64,000 nt of DNA from the NCBI RefSeq assembly GCF_020782115.1, contig NZ_JAJGMW010000001.1, forward strand, positions 1 to 64,000, read 5' to 3'. Of the stretch, positions 33,370 to 40,736 are shown piece after piece. Numbering within the stretch: the first letter of the stretch is position 1; each line of letters opens with the position of its first letter. The notes beneath the pieces are model-generated. The model was not told where the DNA came from, searched no databases, and was given only the letters and a program-made list of their open reading frames with translations. This stretch comes from Leeuwenhoekiella parthenopeia (GTDB lineage Bacteria; Bacteroidota; Bacteroidia; Flavobacteriales; Flavobacteriaceae). Position numbers and translations under genes: made by a program.

Positions 33370-34401
33370 GTGTACAAAAAATCGATTTTCATCTCGCTTG
33401 TTCTCATTTACCTGGTAATTATTGCTGGCGCTGTGGTGCGTATGACCGGCAGCGGAATGGGTTGCCCCGACTGGCCAAAGTGTTTCGGCTACATCATTCC
33501 TCCTACTAATGAAGCCGAATTAATCTGGACTCCCGAAAAATCCTATCAAAAAGGTCAGGTTATTATTGTTGATGAAACCCTGCGCGTCGCAAAAAGTGAT
33601 TTCACCACCGGTAACGAATTTAATCCTCAAAACTGGAATGGTTACGACAAACACAGCTATGCCATTTTCAATCCCTGGCATACGTGGATTGAATATATAA
33701 ACCGCCTTCTGGGAGCACTTGCCGGACTTTCATTTCTGGTAACTTTAGGTATCGCCCTATTTAAGGAGCGCAAATTCAAGCGTATTTTTCTATCGCTTCT
33801 AGCCGTAGGACTCATCGGTTTTCAGGGATGGATTGGTGCCACCGTAGTTTACTCGGTACTCTCACCCGTTCGCATCACCATTCATATGGTAATTGCGCTG
33901 CTCATCGTTGCCTTGTTGATTTATATGCTTATTGAAGCGAGTCCATATAGCAAAAGCTTCAAGTTTGATAAGGCGTTTAAAAACGGGATGCTTGTCGCGG
34001 TGATTTTAACTCTGATTCAGATCGTTTTAGGTACACAGGTCAGACAACATATTGATGAAACCATCGATGTGGTGGGCTATGAGGTTAAAGAACTTTGGCT
34101 CCAAAACCCGGTTGTTACCTTTTACATACACCGATCTTTTTCCATTTTGGTTTTACTGCTAAATGCATGGTTATTCATTCGCAACAAGCGCTTCATTTTG
34201 GGACATAAAAACCTAAAATGGGTTATACTCTTAATTCTGGCCGAGGTTTTTACCGGTGTGCTAATGAACTATTTTGAATTTCCATTTTTAACACAACCGC
34301 TACATCTGGTAATCGCCTCTATATTATTTGGTTTTCAGTTTTATATATTGCTCACAGCATTTAAAGAAAAAGAAGCGCTCTCAAGCACATCTTTACAGTA
34401 A
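33370..34401 (+). CDS. ctaA: Heme A synthase (COX15/CtaA family)
   Basis: 343 residues with about eight membrane segments. The start YLVIIAGAVVRMTGSGMGCP and DWPKCFG pattern with its cysteine pair, the Trp/His stretch HTWIEYINRLLG with a heme-ligand histidine, and YIHRSFSILV near the end are typical of COX15/CtaA. The insertion between segments 1 and 2 (about 45-105) is longer than in Bacillus CtaA and is usual for Bacteroidota. It hydroxylates heme O to heme A for aa3-type oxidases. The start is GTG at 33370; the gap to cca is 44 bases of AT-rich sequence. Confidence 0.93.
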   Translation: MYKKSIFISLVLIYLVIIAGAVVRMTGSGMGCPDWPKCFGYIIPPTNEAELIWTPEKSYQKGQVIIVDETLRVAKSDFTTGNEFNPQNWNGYDKHSYAIFNPWHTWIEYINRLLGALAGLSFLVTLGIALFKERKFKRIFLSLLAVGLIGFQGWIGATVVYSVLSPVRITIHMVIALLIVALLIYMLIEASPYSKSFKFDKAFKNGMLVAVILTLIQIVLGTQVRQHIDETIDVVGYEVKELWLQNPVVTFYIHRSFSILVLLLNAWLFIRNKRFILGHKNLKWVILLILAEVFTGVLMNYFEFPFLTQPLHLVIASILFGFQFYILLTAFKEKEALSSTSLQ

Positions 34402-34405
34402 ATTG

Positions 34406-34413
34406 TATCTTTG
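34406..34413 (+). promoter_or_regulatory. -7 box of the pRiA4b ORF-3-like gene
   Basis: TATCTTTG fits TAnnTTTG, 20 bases before the ATG at 34434. No clear -33 element. Confidence 0.45.
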
Positions 34414-34433
34414 TCGGCCTAAAAATTGAGACC

Positions 34434-34955
34434 ATGATTTACCGTTTTCGAGTCATCTTAGACACTCAGGAAGATATTTTCAGAGATATTGAAATTGAAC
34501 AAACTGCTACCTGTGAGGATTTTCACAACACCATAACCCAGAGTTTTGGGTTTGACGGCACCGAAATGGCATCCTTTTACATCAGTGACGACGAATGGCG
34601 CCAGGGAGAAGAAATCGCTCTTTTTGATATGAGCGAATCTGAAAATCCGCTTCGGGCGATGAGTGAAACCCTGTTGCAGGATGTATTTTCTGAAGATCAA
34701 ACCCGTATGATTTACGTCTATGACTTCTTTAATCTGTGGACGTTTTTCGTAGAACTCGCAGAAATAACCGAAGCAAATGACGGACAGTCCTATCCTAATC
34801 TGATGTTTGCGCACGGGCAAATTCCTGCACAGGCCCCGGAAGCTGATTTTTCAGGTGATGAGGATGATTTTAATGATGATCCTTTTGCTGATGATGACGA
34901 TGACTATGACATCGAGGATTATGAAGGCCTTGACTTTGACGAAAACTGGAATTAA
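34434..34955 (+). CDS. pRiA4b ORF-3-like protein with acidic tail
   Basis: 173 residues. The N-terminal part YRFRVILDTQEDIFRDIEI, FHNTITQSFGFDGTEMASF and FISDDEW-like YISDDEWRQG, then YVYDFFNLWTFFVELAEI, match the plasmid pRiA4b ORF-3 (IS1096 TnpR-like) fold, which is common as a stand-alone chromosomal protein in Bacteroidota. The last 40 residues are almost wholly acidic (D and E). Function is unknown; no transposon features surround it, so I do not read it as part of a mobile element. Confidence 0.85.
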   Translation: MIYRFRVILDTQEDIFRDIEIEQTATCEDFHNTITQSFGFDGTEMASFYISDDEWRQGEEIALFDMSESENPLRAMSETLLQDVFSEDQTRMIYVYDFFNLWTFFVELAEITEANDGQSYPNLMFAHGQIPAQAPEADFSGDEDDFNDDPFADDDDDYDIEDYEGLDFDENWN

Positions 34956-34971
34956 ATAGATTTTAGACTCT

Positions 34972-35003
34972 AGATATAAGATTTTAGACTTAATCTTATA
35001 TCT
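34972..35003. repeat. Perfect 12-bp inverted repeat between two plus-strand genes
   Basis: Arms AGATATAAGATT and AATCTTATATCT around the 8-base loop TTAGACTT. The flanks repeat related words (TTTTAGACT, TCTAAAATCT, AAATCTTACATCT). It fills most of the 88-base gap before the nucleoid-associated protein gene. It lacks a clean T tract, so termination is uncertain. Confidence 0.7.
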
Positions 35004-35043
35004 CCCGTCTCACTTCTAAAATCTCAAATCTTACATCTAAAAA

Positions 35044-36102
35044 ATGATCAACTTATATTCGGCTCAGATTGAGTCTCTTTCTATACATCGCGTAGGTAAT
35101 AAAAGTCGTTCTGAAGGCGCATTTCTATCTAAAGAACGCTACCAGCTTAACGATGAGATTACCCCGCTTATCAAAGAGTTTTTCTTTAAGCCATTCCGTG
35201 ATAAAGAAGAAAACTACTATCAATTTGTACACGAGAGCGATCTGGAGTTTCACGAGTTGTCTAACCTTGTAAAATCTATTTTTGAGAATCCATCGCGCTC
35301 TCACGAGGTTTCTGTCGATATCGCAAAACTACTTTACGAGCAGTCTGAACATCCACACATCAAACCGGGTGAGGTTTATGTTGCGCATATTGAAAATGTG
35401 ATGCTCGACAATGAAAAAGTGGATGCTGTTGGCGTTTTTAAATCGGAATTGAAACAGGATTTCCTGCAATTTAAGGAAGGCGAAAGCAACCTGAACATGC
35501 ATTTGGAGCAGGGAGTAAGCCTGAACAAACTGGACAAAGGCTGCTTAATCTTCAATAAAAATGCTGAAGAAGGTTATAAAATTCTTTCCATCGATTCTAA
35601 CCGTTACGACGCTAAATATTGGCTTGATAGTTTCCTGGGTGTTGATATTTTGGCCGATGAAAACTTTCACACCAAAAAGTATTTAAAATTCTGTCAGGAC
35701 TTTGCTAAAGATGTGGTGTTACCGGCGGAAGACAAAAAAGAAGAAGTGATGTTTATGAACCGCGCGGTGAATCATTTCGCCAAAAATGACGAGTTTATTG
35801 AGCAAAACTTTATGAATGAGGTGATGGAAAACCCGGCGCTGATTCCAGAATTCAACAATTACAAGCTGGAGAAAGCTCCTAAATATAAAATTGAGGACCT
35901 CACCTCCTTCCCTATTTCAAACACAGCTGTTACCGCTGCGCGAAAGAAAATCAAAAGCGTGATCGAACTCGATACCAATATTCAGATAAAACTCGATTTT
36001 ATCAATCCCGAAAGCGCTGAGAAATTTGTGGAAAAAGGCTGGGATGAAGAGCGCCAGATGTATTATTACCTGGTGTATTTCAATAAAGAGCAAAAATCTT
36101 AA
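35044..36102 (+). CDS. Nucleoid-associated protein (NdpA/YejK family)
   Basis: 352 residues. The 37-kDa nucleoid-associated family: LYSAQIESLSIHRVGNKSRS at the N-terminus, KPFRDKEENYYQFVHESDLE, a middle KLDKGCLIFNKNAEEGYKIL, LGVDILADENFHTKKYLKF, and a C-terminal IQIKLDFINPESAEKFVEKG. Members associate with DNA in Gram-negative bacteria; the precise role is not known. Soluble, no signal peptide. It is followed by a strong inverted repeat at 36133-36190. Confidence 0.88.
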   Translation: MINLYSAQIESLSIHRVGNKSRSEGAFLSKERYQLNDEITPLIKEFFFKPFRDKEENYYQFVHESDLEFHELSNLVKSIFENPSRSHEVSVDIAKLLYEQSEHPHIKPGEVYVAHIENVMLDNEKVDAVGVFKSELKQDFLQFKEGESNLNMHLEQGVSLNKLDKGCLIFNKNAEEGYKILSIDSNRYDAKYWLDSFLGVDILADENFHTKKYLKFCQDFAKDVVLPAEDKKEEVMFMNRAVNHFAKNDEFIEQNFMNEVMENPALIPEFNNYKLEKAPKYKIEDLTSFPISNTAVTAARKKIKSVIELDTNIQIKLDFINPESAEKFVEKGWDEERQMYYYLVYFNKEQKS

Positions 36103-36132
36103 AACTTAATACACACTCATTCTGAGTTATTT

Positions 36133-36190
36133 GTCAGTCTGAGCCTGTCGAAGACCATTCACAAAAAAACTTCGACAGGCTCAGTTTGAC
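36133..36190. repeat. Inverted pair of the CTGAGC-GTCGAAG repeat, terminator-like
   Basis: Perfect 15-base arms CTGAGCCTGTCGAAG (36139-36153) and CTTCGACAGGCTCAG (36170-36184), extended by GTCA/TGAC outside a two-base mismatch. On the plus strand an ATTTTTTTATT run follows. It lies between two convergent genes and probably ends transcription of the nucleoid-associated gene. The core is the same repeat as at 13978-14585. Confidence 0.8.
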
Positions 36191-36218
36191 ATTTTTTTAT
36201 TCAAGTATTTTGGAGCTT

Positions 36219-36566
36219 TCAGCCCTTCAGAAGGTTTAAAATCAGAATAAACAAGCGGGCAAAAATAAAGGTTACCAGACCAAAAACCGTAGTCAGGAAA
36301 GCCACTTTCAATCCGCCGGCCATCATACCCTGAGACACATCGCCCATACTTTCAACCGCATCAAAGGCTTCTATAAGGCCTATGACACTGCCCAAAATTC
36401 CCCAGCTTAGGATAAACAGACTGGTGTTGCTGATTAAAACAATGGTTTGGGCTTTATCAGCTTTGCTCAACAATTGACGCACAAACAGCGCGACAATCAC
36501 GATAAATACAATAACAATTGGCCACATAAAAAACGGACCACCTTCCTGAATTCGGTCTAGTAACAT
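36219..36566 (-). CDS. Short MotA/TolQ/ExbB-like membrane protein
   Basis: 115 residues with three hydrophobic segments (about 10-32, 42-65, 85-112). GGLKVAFLTTVFGLVTFIFARL is like the conserved proton-channel helix of ExbB/TolQ/MotA, and SNTSLFILSWGILGSVIGLIEAF resembles the helix before it. Ordinary ExbB or TolQ proteins have about 220 residues with a large cytoplasmic loop, absent here. No ExbD or TolR gene is adjacent, so its motor or transport partner is unknown. Confidence 0.75.
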   Translation of the reverse strand: MLLDRIQEGGPFFMWPIVIVFIVIVALFVRQLLSKADKAQTIVLISNTSLFILSWGILGSVIGLIEAFDAVESMGDVSQGMMAGGLKVAFLTTVFGLVTFIFARLFILILNLLKG

Positions 36567-36752
36567 ACTTTGGTTTTTTTAAAGATTATCTTTCAAAACT
36601 AACCCGAATAAAGGTAGCCGATTTTTATTTGCGACGGCTAACGGGTTTTTATCGGGATTCAACACTATAGATGACCCGGTCAAAAACCCCTTAAAAACAG
36701 TCATTCGTCTCAAAACGCTTTGGGTTTCGGGCTTTTTTAGCATCTTGCAGCT

Positions 36753-37808
36753 ATGGATTTGCTGAAGTTTAACCAGACTAAACTCTTTGCCTCGCACTTT
36801 TTGTTGTGGGTAGGCGTCTGGTTTTTCTATGTGTATTTCTTTAGCTATAATACTACCAACACGCTTTACGTAACCTGGTTTTCAAGCATTCTATTACCTA
36901 TAACGATGCTCACCACCTACACCACGGTTTATTACCTAATCCCAAGGTATTTGATGAATCGCAAATACTGGCTTTTTGGTTTGTACAGTACCTATGTTGT
37001 CATTTTCACTGCTTTTCTCACTACGGTGACGATGATAGGCAGCTTCATTTTTATCTCCAATCTACAGGTCGAAAATACGCCGGTGATGAGCCGCAATCTG
37101 GTGTTTATCCTGATACTGATCTATCTGGTCGTAGGTTTGGTAAGCTTTGTCTATATCCTCAATCACAATTTCAACACCCTTTCGCAAAATAAAAATCTGG
37201 AGAATAAAATCCTCGATGCGCAGCTGCATCTTAAAGATCAGGAACTGCACTACCTGAAAAAACAAATCCATCCCCATTTTTTGTTTAATGCACTCAATAC
37301 CATTTACGGTTTTGCTTTAAAACAATCCTTGCAAACCCCTGATATCATTCTAAAACTGTCAAATCTGCTCGATTACATCCTGTATCAGGTCACCGAGAAA
37401 GAAGTTTTTCTCAAACAGGAACTCGATCACATTGAAGAGTACATAAGTCTGGAGCAGATCCGTTTTCAGGATACGCTTGAGGTTACTATCGCTAAAAATG
37501 ATTTTGACGAAAACATTCGGGTACCGCCCATGCTTTTTCTCCCGTTTGTGGAAAATGCCTTTAAACACGGCGCTATTGTAGACGGAAAACTTCAGATTCA
37601 TATGAAATTTGAAGTTACTAAGACACAGTTGCTCTTTCACATTGAAAACACCACGCGAAATGAGGAAACCGAGATTGAAACAGCCAGGATCGGCCTTACA
37701 AACATCCGGAAGCGACTCGAATTGCTGTATTCCAATCACTATGATTTGCAGGTAAAAACGCCCAAAAACAGCTATGTGGTAACTTTAAAAATCAGCTTAC
37801 ATGACTGA
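36753..37808 (+). CDS. LytS-type sensor histidine kinase
   Basis: 351 residues. Four membrane segments (about 13-32, 43-62, 72-104, 115-137) are followed by a short coiled coil and a His_kinase domain with KKQIHPHFLFNALNTIYGF (phosphoacceptor H175 in PHFLFN), then an ATPase domain with LPFVENAFKHGAI (N box) and RIGLTNIRKRLELLY (G box). It has no recognisable periplasmic sensor domain. The ATG of its regulator partner overlaps its 3' end by eight bases, the usual arrangement for LytS/LytR-like pairs in Bacteroidota. Confidence 0.93.
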   Translation: MDLLKFNQTKLFASHFLLWVGVWFFYVYFFSYNTTNTLYVTWFSSILLPITMLTTYTTVYYLIPRYLMNRKYWLFGLYSTYVVIFTAFLTTVTMIGSFIFISNLQVENTPVMSRNLVFILILIYLVVGLVSFVYILNHNFNTLSQNKNLENKILDAQLHLKDQELHYLKKQIHPHFLFNALNTIYGFALKQSLQTPDIILKLSNLLDYILYQVTEKEVFLKQELDHIEEYISLEQIRFQDTLEVTIAKNDFDENIRVPPMLFLPFVENAFKHGAIVDGKLQIHMKFEVTKTQLLFHIENTTRNEETEIETARIGLTNIRKRLELLYSNHYDLQVKTPKNSYVVTLKISLHD

Positions 37809-38523
37809 AAAACTTTTGGCATTAATTATTGACGACGAACCAGCCGCACGTGAAATTCTGAGAACGCACTTGCAGCGTATTCCTGAAGTAGCGATACAGG
37901 GGGAATTTAAAAATGCCATCGACGCGCTCTCGTTTTTAAAAAATAATCCAGCAGATCTGGTTTTTCTTGACATCAATATGCCCGAAGTTACCGGTCTTTC
38001 GTTTGCTAAACTGGTTCAAAAAGAACTTCAGGTTATTTTTACCACCGCCCATCGGGAATATGCAGTTGAAGGCTTTGAATTGCAGGCCGTAGATTACCTG
38101 CTTAAACCCATTTCGTTTGAACGTTTGGTTCAGGCCGTTTACAAATGCACCGGCAGGCAATCTGAAAAACAAAGCCCGGAAAAGCCTTTAGTGCTTGATA
38201 AAACTGCAAATCCTTTTGTATTTGTGCGATCTGATCGTAAGATGATTAAGATTGATTTTGATGAAATCATCTATGTGGAAAGTCTCAGCGATTATATCAA
38301 AATCCATACGCAAACCGAAACGCACGTCACCCGTGAGACCATTTCCAATTTTGAGTCTAAATTACCTCCCGATCAGTTTTTACGCATTCACCGCTCTTTT
38401 ATTATTTCGGCTTCAGCTATTAAAGCCTATACGGCAGAACACATCGAGATCGAAGGTGAGACCTTGCCCATAAGCCGCAGTTACCGCGACACGGTGGTTC
38501 AATTTTTAGCCAAATACGAATAA
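37801..38523 (+). CDS. LytTR-family response regulator, partner of the upstream kinase
   Basis: 240 residues. Receiver domain with D11-D12, phosphoacceptor D57 in LVFLDINMPEVTG, and K102-P103; LytTR domain (about 140-235) with FVRSDRKMIKIDFDEIIYVE-type start, SDYIKIHT, and FLRIHRSFIISASAI. It should bind direct repeats upstream of target genes once phosphorylated. Targets are not evident here. The gene is followed by a 16-bp stem structure shared with convergent uvrB. Confidence 0.94.
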   Translation: MTEKLLALIIDDEPAAREILRTHLQRIPEVAIQGEFKNAIDALSFLKNNPADLVFLDINMPEVTGLSFAKLVQKELQVIFTTAHREYAVEGFELQAVDYLLKPISFERLVQAVYKCTGRQSEKQSPEKPLVLDKTANPFVFVRSDRKMIKIDFDEIIYVESLSDYIKIHTQTETHVTRETISNFESKLPPDQFLRIHRSFIISASAIKAYTAEHIEIEGETLPISRSYRDTVVQFLAKYE

Positions 38524-38527
38524 ATAA

Positions 38528-38562
38528 TAAACCTCACAGGTCTTGGAGACCTGTGAGGTTTA
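38528..38562. repeat. Perfect 16-bp inverted repeat, shared by convergent genes
   Basis: Arms TAAACCTCACAGGTCT and AGACCTGTGAGGTTTA around the loop TGG. It lies between the LytTR regulator (stop 38523) and uvrB (stop 38592). The ACCTCACAGGT word looks like a dispersed Flavobacteriia repeat; it may act as a two-way terminator, though the T tracts are short. Confidence 0.8.
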
Positions 38563-38591
38563 GAAAACGACTTAAAAGCTTTGGTCTTAAA

Positions 38592-40592
38592 TTAAGCCAA
38601 TTCCTTAATCTGCTCCTGATAGGTTTTAATACGGTCGCGCAATTTAGCTGCTTCCATAAAATCCAGTTCTTTGGCTGCTGCTTCCATTTTTTTACGGGTG
38701 TCGCGTATGAGTTTTTCCAGATTGGGTTTGCTCATATAAGCTGTGTCCGGTTCGGCAGCCACATTGGTAAGCTCTTCGGCCTCAAACTTGAATTTCTCTT
38801 TCTTGGCCAAAGCGCTTTCCAGTGATTTTTTGATTGCCACAGGTTTCAGTCCGTGTTTTTCGTTGTATGCGATTTGTTTCTGCCTTCTATACTCAGAATC
38901 GTCAATGGTTTCCTGCATACTCTTCGTAATCTTATCGGCATACATTATGGCGAGACCGTTGATATTTCGCGCAGCCCGACCAATGGTCTGCGTCAGCGAA
39001 CGGTTACTTCTCAGAAACCCTTCTTTATCTGCATCTAAAATAGCTACGAGGGAAACTTCCGGTAAATCCAGACCTTCCCGCAGGAGGTTAACACCTACCA
39101 ACACGTCAAAAATACCTTTCCGCAGGTCAGACATGATTTCAACACGCTCCAGGGTATCAACATCAGAGTGAATATATCGGGTTCTGATATCTACACGAGT
39201 CAGGTATTTCGTTAATTCTTCCGCCATACGCTTGGTTAAAGTCGTGACCAGCGTACGCTCGTCTTTATCCACCCGCTTCTGAATTTCTTCAATCAAATCA
39301 TCTATCTGATTCAGACTGGGGCGAACCTCTACGATTGGATCCAGCAATCCTGTAGGACGTATGATTTGCTCCACGTAGGTTCCTTCAGACTTTTGCAACT
39401 CGTAATCCGCAGGTGTCGCACTCACATAAATCACCTGATTTTGCAAAGCTTCAAATTCTTCAAACTTCAATGGACGGTTATCCATCGCCGCAGGAAGTCT
39501 GAATCCGTATTCCACCAGGTTTTCCTTTCGGCTTCGGTCACCGCCGTACATCGCGCTCACCTGAGACACGGTCACGTGACTTTCGTCCACGACCATCAAA
39601 TAATCATTAGGGAAATAATCAAGCAGACAGAACGGCCTGGTACCGGGTTCCCTTCCGTCCAGATAGCGCGAGTAATTCTCAATTCCGCTGCAATAACCCA
39701 GTTCGCGTATCATTTCCAGATCAAAGTTGGTGCGTTCCTCAAGTCTTTTGGCCTCCAAATGCTTCCCAATTTCCTTGAAATACTCCACCTGCTTTACCAT
39801 ATCAAAACCGATCTGATCAATCGCATTCTGCAATCTGTCAGGACTTGTCACAAACATATTTGCAGGATAAATATTGAGTCGGTCGTATTTCTCTAAAATC
39901 TCGTTGGTTGTGACATCAAAAGCTTCAATATCTTCGATCTCATCACCAAAAAAATGTACGCGAAACGCGTGGTCATCGTATCCCGGAAAAATATCAACCG
40001 TATCTCCTTTTATGCGGAAATTTCCCCGATTGAATTCGCCGGTAGTACGGCTGTAGAGACTTTGTACGAGGCGCTTGAGCAACATCGTACGCGAAATCAC
40101 CATATCTTTTTCGATAGAAATCACGTTTTTCTGAAATTCCACCGGGTTTCCGATACCGTATAAACACGACACCGAAGCCACTACGATAATATCACGACGG
40201 CCGCTCAAAAGGGAGGAAGTGGTACTCAAACGCAGTTTTTCGATCTCTTCATTGATCGAGAGATCTTTTTCGATATACGTTCCTGAAGTGGGAATATAGG
40301 CTTCCGGCTGATAATAATCGTAATAGGAAACGAAATACTCCACCGCATTGTTCGGAAAAAAAGCCTTGAACTCACTGTATAATTGGGCAGCAAGCGTTTT
40401 GTTATGAGCCAGTACCAAAGTGGGTTTCTGCACTTCCTGCAAAACGTTGGCAACGGTAAAAGTCTTACCGCTACCGGTAACTCCCAAAAGCGTTTGATAA
40501 CGTTCGCCGGAATCAATGCCCTGCACCAGTTGTTTGATGGCAGAAGGCTGATCGCCGGTAGGTTTAAATTCGGATTGTATATTGAATTTCAA
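38592..40592 (-). CDS. uvrB: Excinuclease ABC subunit B
   Basis: 666 residues, full length. Walker A GVTGSGKT at 37-44, the beta-hairpin region with YYDYYQPEAYIP at about 90-101 that inserts into DNA, LMVVDESHV as the Walker B region, QTIGRAARN as motif VI, and a C-terminal UVR domain (about 625-662; KKMEAAAKELDFMEAAKLRD) that contacts UvrC. UvrB verifies bulky lesions in nucleotide excision repair. It is a single-gene unit here; uvrA and uvrC are not in the window. Confidence 0.97.
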   Translation of the reverse strand: MKFNIQSEFKPTGDQPSAIKQLVQGIDSGERYQTLLGVTGSGKTFTVANVLQEVQKPTLVLAHNKTLAAQLYSEFKAFFPNNAVEYFVSYYDYYQPEAYIPTSGTYIEKDLSINEEIEKLRLSTTSSLLSGRRDIIVVASVSCLYGIGNPVEFQKNVISIEKDMVISRTMLLKRLVQSLYSRTTGEFNRGNFRIKGDTVDIFPGYDDHAFRVHFFGDEIEDIEAFDVTTNEILEKYDRLNIYPANMFVTSPDRLQNAIDQIGFDMVKQVEYFKEIGKHLEAKRLEERTNFDLEMIRELGYCSGIENYSRYLDGREPGTRPFCLLDYFPNDYLMVVDESHVTVSQVSAMYGGDRSRKENLVEYGFRLPAAMDNRPLKFEEFEALQNQVIYVSATPADYELQKSEGTYVEQIIRPTGLLDPIVEVRPSLNQIDDLIEEIQKRVDKDERTLVTTLTKRMAEELTKYLTRVDIRTRYIHSDVDTLERVEIMSDLRKGIFDVLVGVNLLREGLDLPEVSLVAILDADKEGFLRSNRSLTQTIGRAARNINGLAIMYADKITKSMQETIDDSEYRRQKQIAYNEKHGLKPVAIKKSLESALAKKEKFKFEAEELTNVAAEPDTAYMSKPNLEKLIRDTRKKMEAAAKELDFMEAAKLRDRIKTYQEQIKELA

Positions 40593-40736
40593 GATGCTGA
40601 ATTTTTAAAAATTAGTAAGCCGCAGGGCGAAAACCTTACATAAAACCTGAAAAAACATAGTATTTTACAAGCCGTTTAAAATTACGCACTTTAGCTTTTT
40701 AAAGCCGAAAAGAAATACTAAAAGATGATGTGGCGC

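Noticed and set aside
34434-34955. pRiA4b ORF-3-like gene as part of a mobile element
   Set aside because: No transposase, terminal inverted repeats or target duplication are visible; the gene is common as a chromosomal single gene.
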